Of a DNA stretch of 64,000 nucleotides, positions 18,496-27,500 are shown piece after piece. The notes under the pieces were generated by a model. It made no database searches. It was not told where the DNA came from and saw nothing but the letters and a program-made list of their open reading frames with translations. Source of the DNA: Chryseobacterium sp. MYb264. Lineage in GTDB: Bacteria; Bacteroidota; Bacteroidia; Flavobacteriales; Weeksellaceae. Positions within the stretch are counted from its first letter, which is position 1, and each line of letters starts with the position of its first letter. The position numbers and the translations under genes were made by a program. Where the stretch lies: assembly GCF_035974275.1 (NCBI RefSeq), contig NZ_CP142422.1, positions 1,178,001 to 1,242,000 of the forward strand, in the 5' to 3' direction.

Positions 18496-21414
18496 TTATT
18501 TTTCTTTAAGGTTTTTATTGATCTGCTTTTCCGCATTCTTTGCTTTCTGTTCCTGGGCTTCTCTTATTTTTCGCTGCTCCCGTCTCGATTTTTTCGCGGC
18601 ACGACGCTCCTCACGGATCACTTTATTCGATTTTTTATTATAAAGCGCATCTACAATTCCTTGCCCGGTTTTACTGAAGATTTTCACTTTGGGCTTCTCA
18701 TGAGTCCCCGTTACCACAATTGGAAACCCGATCCATCCGCCCGGCGGAAGCCCTACCCTCACCTGAAGATCCAGCAAACCGTTGAAACTTGTTGTTCCGC
18801 TGATCGAGGGTCTTAACACCGATACTTTAAACGTAAACTTATCAACATGAATCAAATTATTTTTAATGTGCGTTTCAATATTTACCCCTTTCATATCAGG
18901 ATCATTAAAGGCTTTTGAACCCAAATTATCTCCCACCGCAGAAAGCATTTTAAGGTTTTTCACCTCAACATCACGAAGATTAACGATACCGCCACCTTCC
19001 AGTGAAGGATAAATCGGTTTCATGTCTTTATCAAAATCTCCTTTTAATTTATAATCCAAAGATACAATTCCTTTTACATTTTTTGCAGCCGTTGCCATTT
19101 CGCGAACCATATCAATTTCTTTATAGGCCCTCTGCACATCAAAATCCAATACTTTCAATGCAACATCATAGTTGGCGGTAAGCGGAGATTCATCCTGATA
19201 ACGGGCATCAATATTCATGCGGCTTCCCACGATATCAAACGAGGTATTTTTCAGATACACCTGCCCTTTCTGTACCAAAGCATTTCCTTTTAAATCATGT
19301 AAGCCTAATCCTTTAAATTCCACTTTCTTGGCATTAGCCTCCAACGCAACGTCCAGATTTTTAGGAACGATCACCACACCGCTGCTCTTCGGGTTTTCTA
19401 CTTTGGCATATTCCACCTCAATGGATTTTTTAGCATTATCTCCATTTTTCAGTGCCATAAATTCATCAATCAGAATATAGTTTGAGTTAAGATTAAATTT
19501 TCCGTGCAACGTTCCCTTTCGCTCAATAAAATAATTAATGGTATTTAAAAGATAACCGTTTAAAGCAAAATCAGACTTTCCGTAGGTCGCAAAAAACTTC
19601 CGAAACCACATTTTTTCATTCTCAAACTGAAAATTTCCCTGTTTGATAAAAAATGATTTAGGTAAATATTCGGTGGTGGCTTTTATATTTTTCAGAATTA
19701 AAGTTCCTTTATTATCCAGTTTGCTGTATTGTGCTTTCGTCGCATAACTCTGTCGTCCGTTCAGGGAAAGATCAGCCATTATCAGTCCGCTTACATCAAA
19801 ACCTTTCTTCGCAAAAACTTTATAAATTCTTCCTACGTTTAAAACACCTTTTGCACGAACTTTATACAAAACATCTTCAAAATTCTGCAGATCGGCATTG
19901 ACAAAAACGGGATTGCCTTCAAAATCAAAACTGAAAGGATCCAGCTTTACCCCCAGGCTTTTAAAAGTACCGTCGGTATTGATAATACGCGTCACCAAAT
20001 TAATATTCTGAATAGGATTCGGATAATATTTTGTTTTAAGCCATCCGTTTTTCAGGTTTAAATAGCCATTCGTTTTGGGAAATAATTTTTTATCTAAGCT
20101 AAAAATTCCGTTCGCCTGAATGTTGGTATTCATCAATCCGCGGACATCGATATCCTTTAACCCCAATGCCTGATCCAGAGTCTGAAGATCCACAGCCCCT
20201 TTTACATTTGCATTGACCTGCATTTCATTAAATCCCCTGGTTTTTACAACTGCTCTGAAATTGTTATTTTTTCCCAGGTCAAAACTGAGTTTTTTCAGAT
20301 CAACACCAAGTTGTTCCGTATCCAATGAAGGTAAATCGATATTCAGATCCATGTTTAAATTGTTCATCGGCACAGGAGCTTTCCCATTGGAAACAAAACC
20401 ATTTTTCACCAATAAACGGGCTTTCAATCTCGGTTTCAGATTTTTAGGCTCACTAAACTGTCCCTTGAGATGAAAATACAGGTCACTATTCCCTTCAATT
20501 TTAGTATCCTTTGCCCAGTCGAGATATTGGGGAGGCAGAACAGAGATCATTTCACGGATGGTCGTTTTTTCAGAAGCCGCCTTGATATCGAGGTTATATC
20601 CATCCTTTAAAATACTCAGGAAACCAGTAAACTTCAAAGGTAATTCATTAATTTTCAATTCATTTTTTCTCAAAACGAAAGTCAGTGCATTTGTATTAAT
20701 CCGGGTAATTAAATCTGCATGAAGCGTTTTTTGCTTAGCATAATAAATTCTGTCTAAGCTAAAATCAATTTTATTAATATCAAGATTGGTTTCAAGATCA
20801 AAAATATCTTCGCTCAGGCCTCCTTTTCCGGTATAATTTAATCCTTTGGCATCCACCAGAACTCTGGCAGAATGGTCATTGTATTTAATATTCCAGTTTT
20901 TAAATCTGATAAGATCGAGTTTTATGGAAGCCCCTGAAGCTGTGGTATCCCTGGGTTCATTTGAAGGTTTGGAAACATATACATTATAGTTCGCTTCCCC
21001 TTTACTGTTGACAAAAACATGGGCATTGGCATCCGTCACATATATTTCGTCGATCTTGACTTCACGGTCAAAAATAAGATTTTTAAGGTTAATCCCTACA
21101 GCAACTTCTCTTGCGGTGAGCAAAGTATCATTTTGAAAAGGTTTTGACCCCTGTAGGACCAAATTATCCACAGACACTGTCAGTGAAGGGAAATGTCTGA
21201 AGAAAGTAAGATGTGTTCTTTTATAATCAAGCTTCCCGGCAAGATGTTTATTGGCAAATAGTTTTACCTGCTCCGAAATCGTCCCGGGAAACAATATCGG
21301 AATAATAAAAAGCAAAAACAGGACTACAGCTACAGAAATCCCCGTCCATTTCAGAATTTTTAAAATGATTTTCCTATACCTTTCCATAAACAGATATTTT
21401 TGTGATTGATACAT
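18496..21414 (-). CDS. AsmA-family inner-membrane protein
   Basis: A large AsmA/TamB-type protein (972 aa), a family of bridge-like beta-groove proteins in the periplasm linked to phospholipid transport and outer-membrane assembly. One N-terminal membrane helix (about 20-42, VAVVLFLLFIIPILFPG) anchors it. The rest is repetitive beta-rich sequence with an AsmA domain at the start (about 60-250). The C-terminal AsmA-like region is at about 750-900 (SGTTSFNGLLDLQVRVGLPP). The tail (about 925-972) is a Lys/Arg/Glu-rich helix. A Met at residue 10 (21387, MERYRKIILK) is a likely alternative start. Confidence 0.88.
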   Translation of the reverse strand: MYQSQKYLFMERYRKIILKILKWTGISVAVVLFLLFIIPILFPGTISEQVKLFANKHLAGKLDYKRTHLTFFRHFPSLTVSVDNLVLQGSKPFQNDTLLTAREVAVGINLKNLIFDREVKIDEIYVTDANAHVFVNSKGEANYNVYVSKPSNEPRDTTASGASIKLDLIRFKNWNIKYNDHSARVLVDAKGLNYTGKGGLSEDIFDLETNLDINKIDFSLDRIYYAKQKTLHADLITRINTNALTFVLRKNELKINELPLKFTGFLSILKDGYNLDIKAASEKTTIREMISVLPPQYLDWAKDTKIEGNSDLYFHLKGQFSEPKNLKPRLKARLLVKNGFVSNGKAPVPMNNLNMDLNIDLPSLDTEQLGVDLKKLSFDLGKNNNFRAVVKTRGFNEMQVNANVKGAVDLQTLDQALGLKDIDVRGLMNTNIQANGIFSLDKKLFPKTNGYLNLKNGWLKTKYYPNPIQNINLVTRIINTDGTFKSLGVKLDPFSFDFEGNPVFVNADLQNFEDVLYKVRAKGVLNVGRIYKVFAKKGFDVSGLIMADLSLNGRQSYATKAQYSKLDNKGTLILKNIKATTEYLPKSFFIKQGNFQFENEKMWFRKFFATYGKSDFALNGYLLNTINYFIERKGTLHGKFNLNSNYILIDEFMALKNGDNAKKSIEVEYAKVENPKSSGVVIVPKNLDVALEANAKKVEFKGLGLHDLKGNALVQKGQVYLKNTSFDIVGSRMNIDARYQDESPLTANYDVALKVLDFDVQRAYKEIDMVREMATAAKNVKGIVSLDYKLKGDFDKDMKPIYPSLEGGGIVNLRDVEVKNLKMLSAVGDNLGSKAFNDPDMKGVNIETHIKNNLIHVDKFTFKVSVLRPSISGTTSFNGLLDLQVRVGLPPGGWIGFPIVVTGTHEKPKVKIFSKTGQGIVDALYNKKSNKVIREERRAAKKSRREQRKIREAQEQKAKNAEKQINKNLKEK

Positions 21415-21490
21415 TAACAGTTATCTAAAATCAAGCCATTAAAGCAGGAACAATGGGCAAAAAGGCAATCAAAACCTCCAAATATTAAAA

Positions 21491-21528
21491 AATAAAACAG
21501 GCTTGTCTTAAACGACAGCCTGCTTTTT
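21491..21528 (-). terminator. Terminator after lectin-like gene pair
   Basis: A minus-strand stem (CAGGCTGTC with GACAAGCCTG, one bulge) around GTTTAA is followed by TTTTATTTTTT on the minus strand. It lies about 50 bases beyond the end of the lectin-like gene at 21579. Confidence 0.75.
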
Positions 21529-21578
21529 AATAAGATTAATGGTAAATTTATCTGCTTACTGAAAGTATGTGTATCAAA

Positions 21579-22537
21579 TTATTGCTGAAACTCAACAATA
21601 AAACCTGTCACACTTGCCGTAGAAACAAAATCGTTCCATGGGTGTGTGGAAGTATATCCGCTGTTCACCACGGTATTTCCTTCATTTTTACCATAGGTAT
21701 GAACAAACCCCTCATTGGAATTGGTGTTATTAGGCTCTCCCGATACAAACCAGTTGATTTTTCTAACCGCATTATTTCCTCCCGCGCTGTAATTATGAAC
21801 GGGCTGCTCGCCTGTAATCCATTTTTCCTCAGGATCTGGTGTTAAAGCTGCCCCTGCCTGCCAGGAAAATTTCACAAAGCCTATCCAGGCTCTTTGAGTA
21901 TCAAAGGCTGTATGATTGGTCAGTAAATTGGTTTCTACATATTGCCACTCTTCATTTGAGGTGAAAGTTGCCAGATACCCCCCATATTTTTGGCAGCATT
22001 ATAAGCATTGTACCATGTTATATTGGCATTTCCGGAATATGCTGCATAGGTATGCCCGTTCGTTCCGAAAGTAACAGCTCCCTGCTTTGTATAAGTTCCT
22101 GAGCCTACGGGTAAACTGGCTGGCGCACTGCCGGCGGTCGCTGTTTTGGTTGGAGTATAGCCCAGAATATTAGGATCCACCGTCGTCGAGTAGCTAATAA
22201 CGGTTGTATTGTTAATTTTTCCCATACTTCGCCATACACTACCATCAAAGTAATAACATCCGGCAGCAATAATATTTGCTGTTTTTGTATCAGCAGTTGT
22301 AGGAATAGAGCTTGCGTAGATTATAGTACCGACTTGGTCTGAAGTATATTGTGCCCCTGCACTTTTAATCTGATCTCCTGTTAAATTAGGAATTAAAATT
22401 CCTTCCGAAGTTGTTCCATCGGTTTTAAGCGTCTGTACATCAAGAGTCGCTGACGGATTGGCCGTTGCCAAACCTATCTGGCCGAAAACAGAAGCACTGC
22501 AGCTTAAGAGTAAAACCGCATATAAAAACTTATTCAT
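21579..22537 (-). pseudogene. Frameshifted C-type-lectin-like exported protein
   Basis: Two frames, 22537-21935 and 21875-21579, together match the intact 318-aa paralogue immediately upstream (22550-23506) from signal peptide to last residue. The frame breaks at a run of six G on the minus strand (six C on plus, about 21978-21983), where the paralogue codes for MGGYLATFTS. Seven G would restore the frame. The N-terminal part has a signal peptide (ending ASVFGQ) and the ATLDV/GDQI module. The C-terminal part has the lectin-like WITGEQPVHNYS, GEPNN and WND...GFIVEF. The cause could be true decay, phase variation at the G tract, or a sequencing error. Confidence 0.85.
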
Positions 22538-22549
22538 CTTTAAGTAATT

Positions 22550-23506
22550 TTATTGTTGAAATTCTACGATAAAACCTGAAAGATTGCCGGTATTGGCTAC
22601 AACGTCATTCCACGGATGGGTAGAAGTATATCCGCCATACACTTTCGTACTGGAATCATTTTTTTTCAGGGTTTGAACAAAGCCTTCATTGCTCCCTGAA
22701 TTATTGGGTTCCCCCGAAGCAAACCAGTTAGATTTTCTAACGGCATTTGTTCCGCCTGCGCTGTAATCATGTACGGGCTGTTCTCCTGTGATCCACTTTT
22801 CTTCCGGATCCGGTGTTAAGGCAGATCCGGCAAACCATGAAAATTTAGCGAAACCAATCCAGGCATTCTGCGTATTAAATGCTGTCGCATTGAGGAGATT
22901 GGTCTCTATATACTGCCATTCTGCATCAGAGGTAAAAGTAGCAAGATATCCGCCCATTGTTTTGGCTGCATTATAGGCATTATACCAGGTGATTCCAGAC
23001 GCAGCAGCAGAATAAGCAGCATAGGAATGTCCCCCATACGATACTGTTCCGGTGCGGGTTGCCGTTATTCCGTTTACAGCAACGGTGGCCGGTGCACTGT
23101 TTCCGGCGGTGGCTGTGCTGCTGGGTACATATCCTAAAATATTGGGATCGATGACAGAGCTAACGCTGATGGTTGTTGTTGTACTCTGTGCGCCCATTCC
23201 ATGCCATATGGATCCGTCAAAATAATAATACCCTGCAGCGGTCACATTTTGTGTTTTCTGAGTGGTGGGCGATGCGGCGGCGGTAATATACACAATTACA
23301 CCTTTATGATTGGTGGTATATTTTCCATCCGCACTGGAAAGCTGATTTCCGGTAAGACGGGGAGCGATGACTCCCTCTGCCGTTGTCCCGTCGGTCTTTT
23401 TTGGCGTAACATCCAACGTTGCTTTAGGATTAGAGTTATTGATTCCGATCTGCGCACTGAAGAAAGGTGCCAGCGCCAGGAAAGGCAGAAGTACATGTTT
23501 TTTCAT
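22550..23506 (-). CDS. Exported protein with ATLDV module and C-type-lectin-like domain
   Basis: The protein is 318 aa with a signal peptide MKKHVLLPFLALAPFFSAQ. Residues 20-110 form a module (GINNSNPKATLDV, APRLTGNQLSS, YYFDGSIW) that also begins the proteins at 21579 and 60283. It is common in exported Chryseobacterium proteins and of unknown function. Residues about 155-318 form a C-type-lectin-like fold: YAAYSAAASGITWYNAYNAA, WIGFAKFSW, WITGEQPV, SGEPNN, WNDVV, GFIVEF. GEPNN resembles the carbohydrate/calcium-site loop of such folds. It lies 12 bases before the frameshifted paralogue, and the pair probably arose by tandem duplication. It is likely surface or periplasmic. Confidence 0.82.
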   Translation of the reverse strand: MKKHVLLPFLALAPFFSAQIGINNSNPKATLDVTPKKTDGTTAEGVIAPRLTGNQLSSADGKYTTNHKGVIVYITAAASPTTQKTQNVTAAGYYYFDGSIWHGMGAQSTTTTISVSSVIDPNILGYVPSSTATAGNSAPATVAVNGITATRTGTVSYGGHSYAAYSAAASGITWYNAYNAAKTMGGYLATFTSDAEWQYIETNLLNATAFNTQNAWIGFAKFSWFAGSALTPDPEEKWITGEQPVHDYSAGGTNAVRKSNWFASGEPNNSGSNEGFVQTLKKNDSSTKVYGGYTSTHPWNDVVANTGNLSGFIVEFQQ

Positions 23507-24058
23507 GATATAATTTCCTTAATGGTTTTTAATTTTCACAACAATACGTCAAATTAATTTAAAATAAACTATTTTAAATTAAAATTAATGTATTAAATAC
23601 TATAATTTTTGTTAAAATACAACTATTTACCACTTAAAAAACCGCTATTCAGAAAAAAGCGGAATTCTATAAAAAAGGAGGTTTTGACACCTCCCATTTG
23701 TACTAATAACCTAAAAAGAATCATTCGACTTCTTTTATATTATTGTTGTGTTCTTTTAGTGTTTTTGCAAGAAGTACGGTTCTGCGGTTATTGTACCCAA
23801 AATAATTTCATCATTTGTTGTTTACCATCATCTACGTTAAATAGCTTCTGTAAAAATTTTATCTTTTTTAATAAAATACAGTAAAAATATTATCTACAAT
23901 TTTATTTGGTTAATTTTCTACTACAAAGTAACAACACAACAAAATAAATTTAGTAATTAGTATTGTCGATATTTATCGACAAAATCATAGATTTTTCTCT
24001 AGCAATAATCACCTGCATTGTTATATTGTATCCTGTTTATTCTTAAATTAATGAATAA
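23507..24058. other. AT-rich intergenic region
   Basis: More than 500 bases upstream of the lectin-like gene carry only short frames without motifs. I see no gene. It presumably holds the promoter of the lectin-like pair, but I found no exact TAnnTTTG box near 23507. Confidence 0.5.
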
Positions 24059-24252
24059 GAGCCTGTTTAAAATTTTACCGTTTTATTTATTATCCTTAGT
24101 GAAGTTGATCTTTGCTCAATTTTGATGCTCTTTTGAGCGTATTTTTCACTTCCTATTTTTGATTGAGCCCGCTAAATCTGCAAACACGAAGCAAAAAATC
24201 CATCTCAAAATAGCTATAAAAATTTTTGGCAATAAAATTTAAACAGCCTCTA
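24059..24252. mobile_element. MITE-like element with terminal inverted repeats
   Basis: The left end AGAGCCTGTTTAAAATTTTA (24059-24078) and the right end (24233-24252) are inverted near-copies. The right end read on the minus strand is AGAGGCTGTTTAAATTTTA, differing by one substitution and one missing A. TAAGA occurs just outside on the left and right (24056-24060, 24251-24255), partly overlapping the ends. The interior of about 155 bases has no frame of note. The size and ends suggest a non-autonomous transposon remnant; the transposase family is unknown. Confidence 0.55.
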
Positions 24253-24310
24253 AGAAAGTCCGATTTTGTGTATATTTTATAGTTTGAATCACCTCTTCTC
24301 TATAAAGCCA

Positions 24311-24413
24311 TCCCCTAGCCCTGATGGGAACGGCATCCTTTTTTGTGGCGGACGGAACGCAGTGGAGACCGTCACAAAAAAGATACAGTGGACAGCAGGT
24401 TCCCGGCTTCTAA
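24311..24413. repeat. Dispersed palindromic element, copy 2
   Basis: It shares the outer segments of the copy at 11955-12056 (CCCCTAGCCCTGAT, then AAGATACAGTGGACAGC). The hairpin arms (about 24338-24350 and 24369-24381) have different sequence but still pair, with a G-U at one position. This indicates selection on the fold or a shared replication mechanism. Confidence 0.7.
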
Positions 24414-24480
24414 AAAAAATAATGAAGACAGTTGAAAACTTTTTTCTGAAGGTTGTTTTCTTTAATTGACATTAAACGAA

Positions 24481-24510
24481 AACCTTCAGGATCGACTGAC
24501 CCTGAAGGTT
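24481..24510 (-). terminator. Terminator-like hairpin after the AAA ATPase gene
   Basis: There is a perfect 10-bp stem (AACCTTCAGG / CCTGAAGGTT) about 55 bases past the stop codon of the large ATPase. The T run on the minus strand is interrupted (TTTTCGTTT), so it is a moderate terminator. Confidence 0.65.
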
Positions 24511-24565
24511 GAGATGGAAAGCCGCCCTTTCGGAGCAGGCCTCATATTATATTGAAGTGTTTTTT

Positions 24566-27500
24566 TTAATCTGCACGGTTTTGGAGAACGTCCTTAATGC
24601 CCTCCAAACCTTCACTGAACTGCGCCAAAAGAGCGAGCACCTGCACCATACGGTCATTTTCGCCAAGACCCTTGATGGTTTTATTTTTCACAAAAGTCTT
24701 TTTAATCTCTTCCCAACGCAACTTTTCCTGATCCGTCATGATGTTCATCATTTCTTTCAGTTTCAGCATATTGGATTCGGCTCCCGTCGTCAGCGTTTGA
24801 GACTCATTCTGGTAATGATTTAAAACGATCTGCATCACTTCCTCCTCCTTGAGAATAGGCTGAATCTGTACGATGAGTTTATTCATATTTCGGTAAGAAC
24901 CCTGAAGTTTAAACGAAGGTTCGTTACGATAATCGTCTGCCATTGCTGCCGAAGCAATATATTGACTATTGACTTTCAGTACAATATTACGTACCTTCAT
25001 GGTGTTTTCAAGTACTTTTCTGAAGTCTGAAATTTCGTTTGAACTAAAATTACCTAACAGATCCACCGCAGGATTATCTGCCTGCACAGCGTCATAAAGT
25101 CTGTATAAATTTTCCATTCCCGGCTGTGTCAATCGGCTTAAGTAATCATTTGATGTCAATGCATTTTCAATTAAACTCAAATCAAAAAGTTCTGTCTTAC
25201 TTCCCGAAATCTCACCCAAGTTATAGGTATCTGAACGGTTCGCCAACATATCCGGAATTTTGAACTTTTCTCCGTTTTCAGTGTAAGGATTCCCCGCCAT
25301 TACAAGGCAGAATCGCTTCGATCGTAAGTCATAGGTCTTGCTTTCGCCATTGTAAATTCCTTCAATCTTTCGCTGTCCGTCCGCCAGAGAGATAAATTTC
25401 TGTAAAAATTCAGGATTACAGTGTTGGATATCATCAAGATACAACATTACATTATCTGCCATTTCCAGAGCTAAATTCAGTTTTTCGAGTTCCTGTTTTG
25501 CTCCGGCATTTTTAGCTTCGGCGGGATCGGTGGAAACAATATCATGCCCAATCGACGGTCCGTTGATTTTCATAAAAACAAGTCCCATTCTGTCGGCCAT
25601 ATACTCCATCAACGTGGTTTTCCCATAACCCGGCGGAGAAATCAGAAGAAGCATTCCCATTCTGTCGGTTCTCTTATCATTACCAACCGTTCCCAGCTGT
25701 TTCGCCAGATTCGCTCCGATTAAAGGAAAGTAAACCTCACTGATCAGTTTATTTCTGACAAACGAACTCAATACCTGCGACTGGAAGGTCTCCAGTTTCA
25801 ACGATTTTTTCTTACTGCTGACCCAGGATGACTTTAATTCCTGAAGCTTTTTATACTTTGGAACTGTTACTTCATTATAGTGCCCCAGACGGGAGGAAAA
25901 TTCGTAATAATTCAGGATATAGTCTATGTCTTTTTCTAAAGATTTCAGTCCTTTTAAAGTCGTTTCATACGCAATATGCTGAATATTTTCTTCATTAAAA
26001 TTCTGAGTCACCAGAAAAGCTGCCGTTTCCTGTTTGATATTGTCGTCAACCATTAATTCTTTACTGAAAATAAATGCCTGCAAAGCACTTTCTGCAATAA
26101 AATAACATGCTGAAGGATGCTGATATAAAGCCTCGATCTGATCAGTAAATTCAAGATCTTTCCCTTTTTCTTTAAGATCTGAAAAGAAGGCTTCATATAA
26201 ATTTCCCGCTTTTTCAGAAACGATAAAATGTTCTCTGTTTTCCTTTTTAAGATAATTGGCAGCATTCTGAAAATTAGTTTCACTGAAAAAATTACTGCTT
26301 TGAGCAAATAATTCTATTTCGGAAGACAATTCATCAATGAGATGCTGAAAACCTTTATCTGTGGTAAAAGATTGGGAGATAAGCGCCGCTGCCTCAAACT
26401 GTTTAGCAAAATAAGCCTTTCTTTCCTGATCCAGAAACTTCCAGAAAAGCTGAGCAACGGAACGCTCCTGAGAAGTAAACCTCATCATTCCCAATTCGTT
26501 ATGCATCTGCTGAAGTTTGGTTGTGATCAGCAAAGCATCTTCATCATGAATTCCTTTTACCAATCCTTCTCCAAAATGCTCTGTCATAAACTGCTGAATC
26601 AATTGGCGGTTTTTTTCCTCCACCACGATATTTTTATTTTGGTTAAAAATATTCCACGATAAATATTCGAAACGTTTTACCTTTTGATTTTCAGAAATAT
26701 ACTCCTGATTCCAAACCTCTTTATAATCTGAAAGCGCTTCAAAATCGAGAGGTTCGTAAAAGCTTGTTCCGGTTAAATGATAATAATACTGTGCATTTTT
26801 AAGCACCATGGTAAGATCCAGCTTTTGGCGGTTGACGGCAAATTTATAATCACCCAACGCAATTACATGATCTCCATCGGCGTAAATTTCCTTCTTGTCC
26901 TTCAGCTTTCGGGCAGATTCCTGCTGAGAAGTTTTCAGTAAAGTCTGAATTTCTTCTGCTTTTGCCGAATCTTCCATTTCCATGAGCTGTCGGGCCATAT
27001 CTCTTACTTTCTCCACCATAAGATCGGTCGCAAAATAGCCGTTGATCTCATTTTCGCTGCTAAAACTTTCAGCTTTGGTCTGAACAGATTTTAAAATCCG
27101 TTGTGCAGAATCATATAAATTCTGGGTTCTTTTATTTCGGGATTCTGTAAGCTGAACCCTTTTATTTTGAAAATGACCGTATACCTCTTCCCTTTTTTCA
27201 CCGATCTTCTGAATAAATTCTTCAAAATCAACAAACTTGGTTTCCATATCTTCCAACTGAATTGAAAGCTTGGTAAGGTATTCATCACATTTTTCAGGCG
27301 TTTGTGAAAGTTCTAAAAAGTTGATGACCGACTGATCAAACAAGGTCATTTGCGCCTGAAAATCAGCGGAAAGTTCTTTTCCTGAAATTTCTCTTTTTCT
27401 TTTTGAAAGCTCCAGTCTTTCCTGATTCAATCTTGCAAAAATCAGGGAGATATTTTCAATGATCTGAGTCGACTGTGAAGTATCTTCAATTTTCAGATTG

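Noticed and set aside
21579..21875. Separate 98-aa lectin-like gene
   Set aside because: It begins mid-domain and aligns with the C-terminal part of the paralogue; it is the downstream half of a frameshifted gene.
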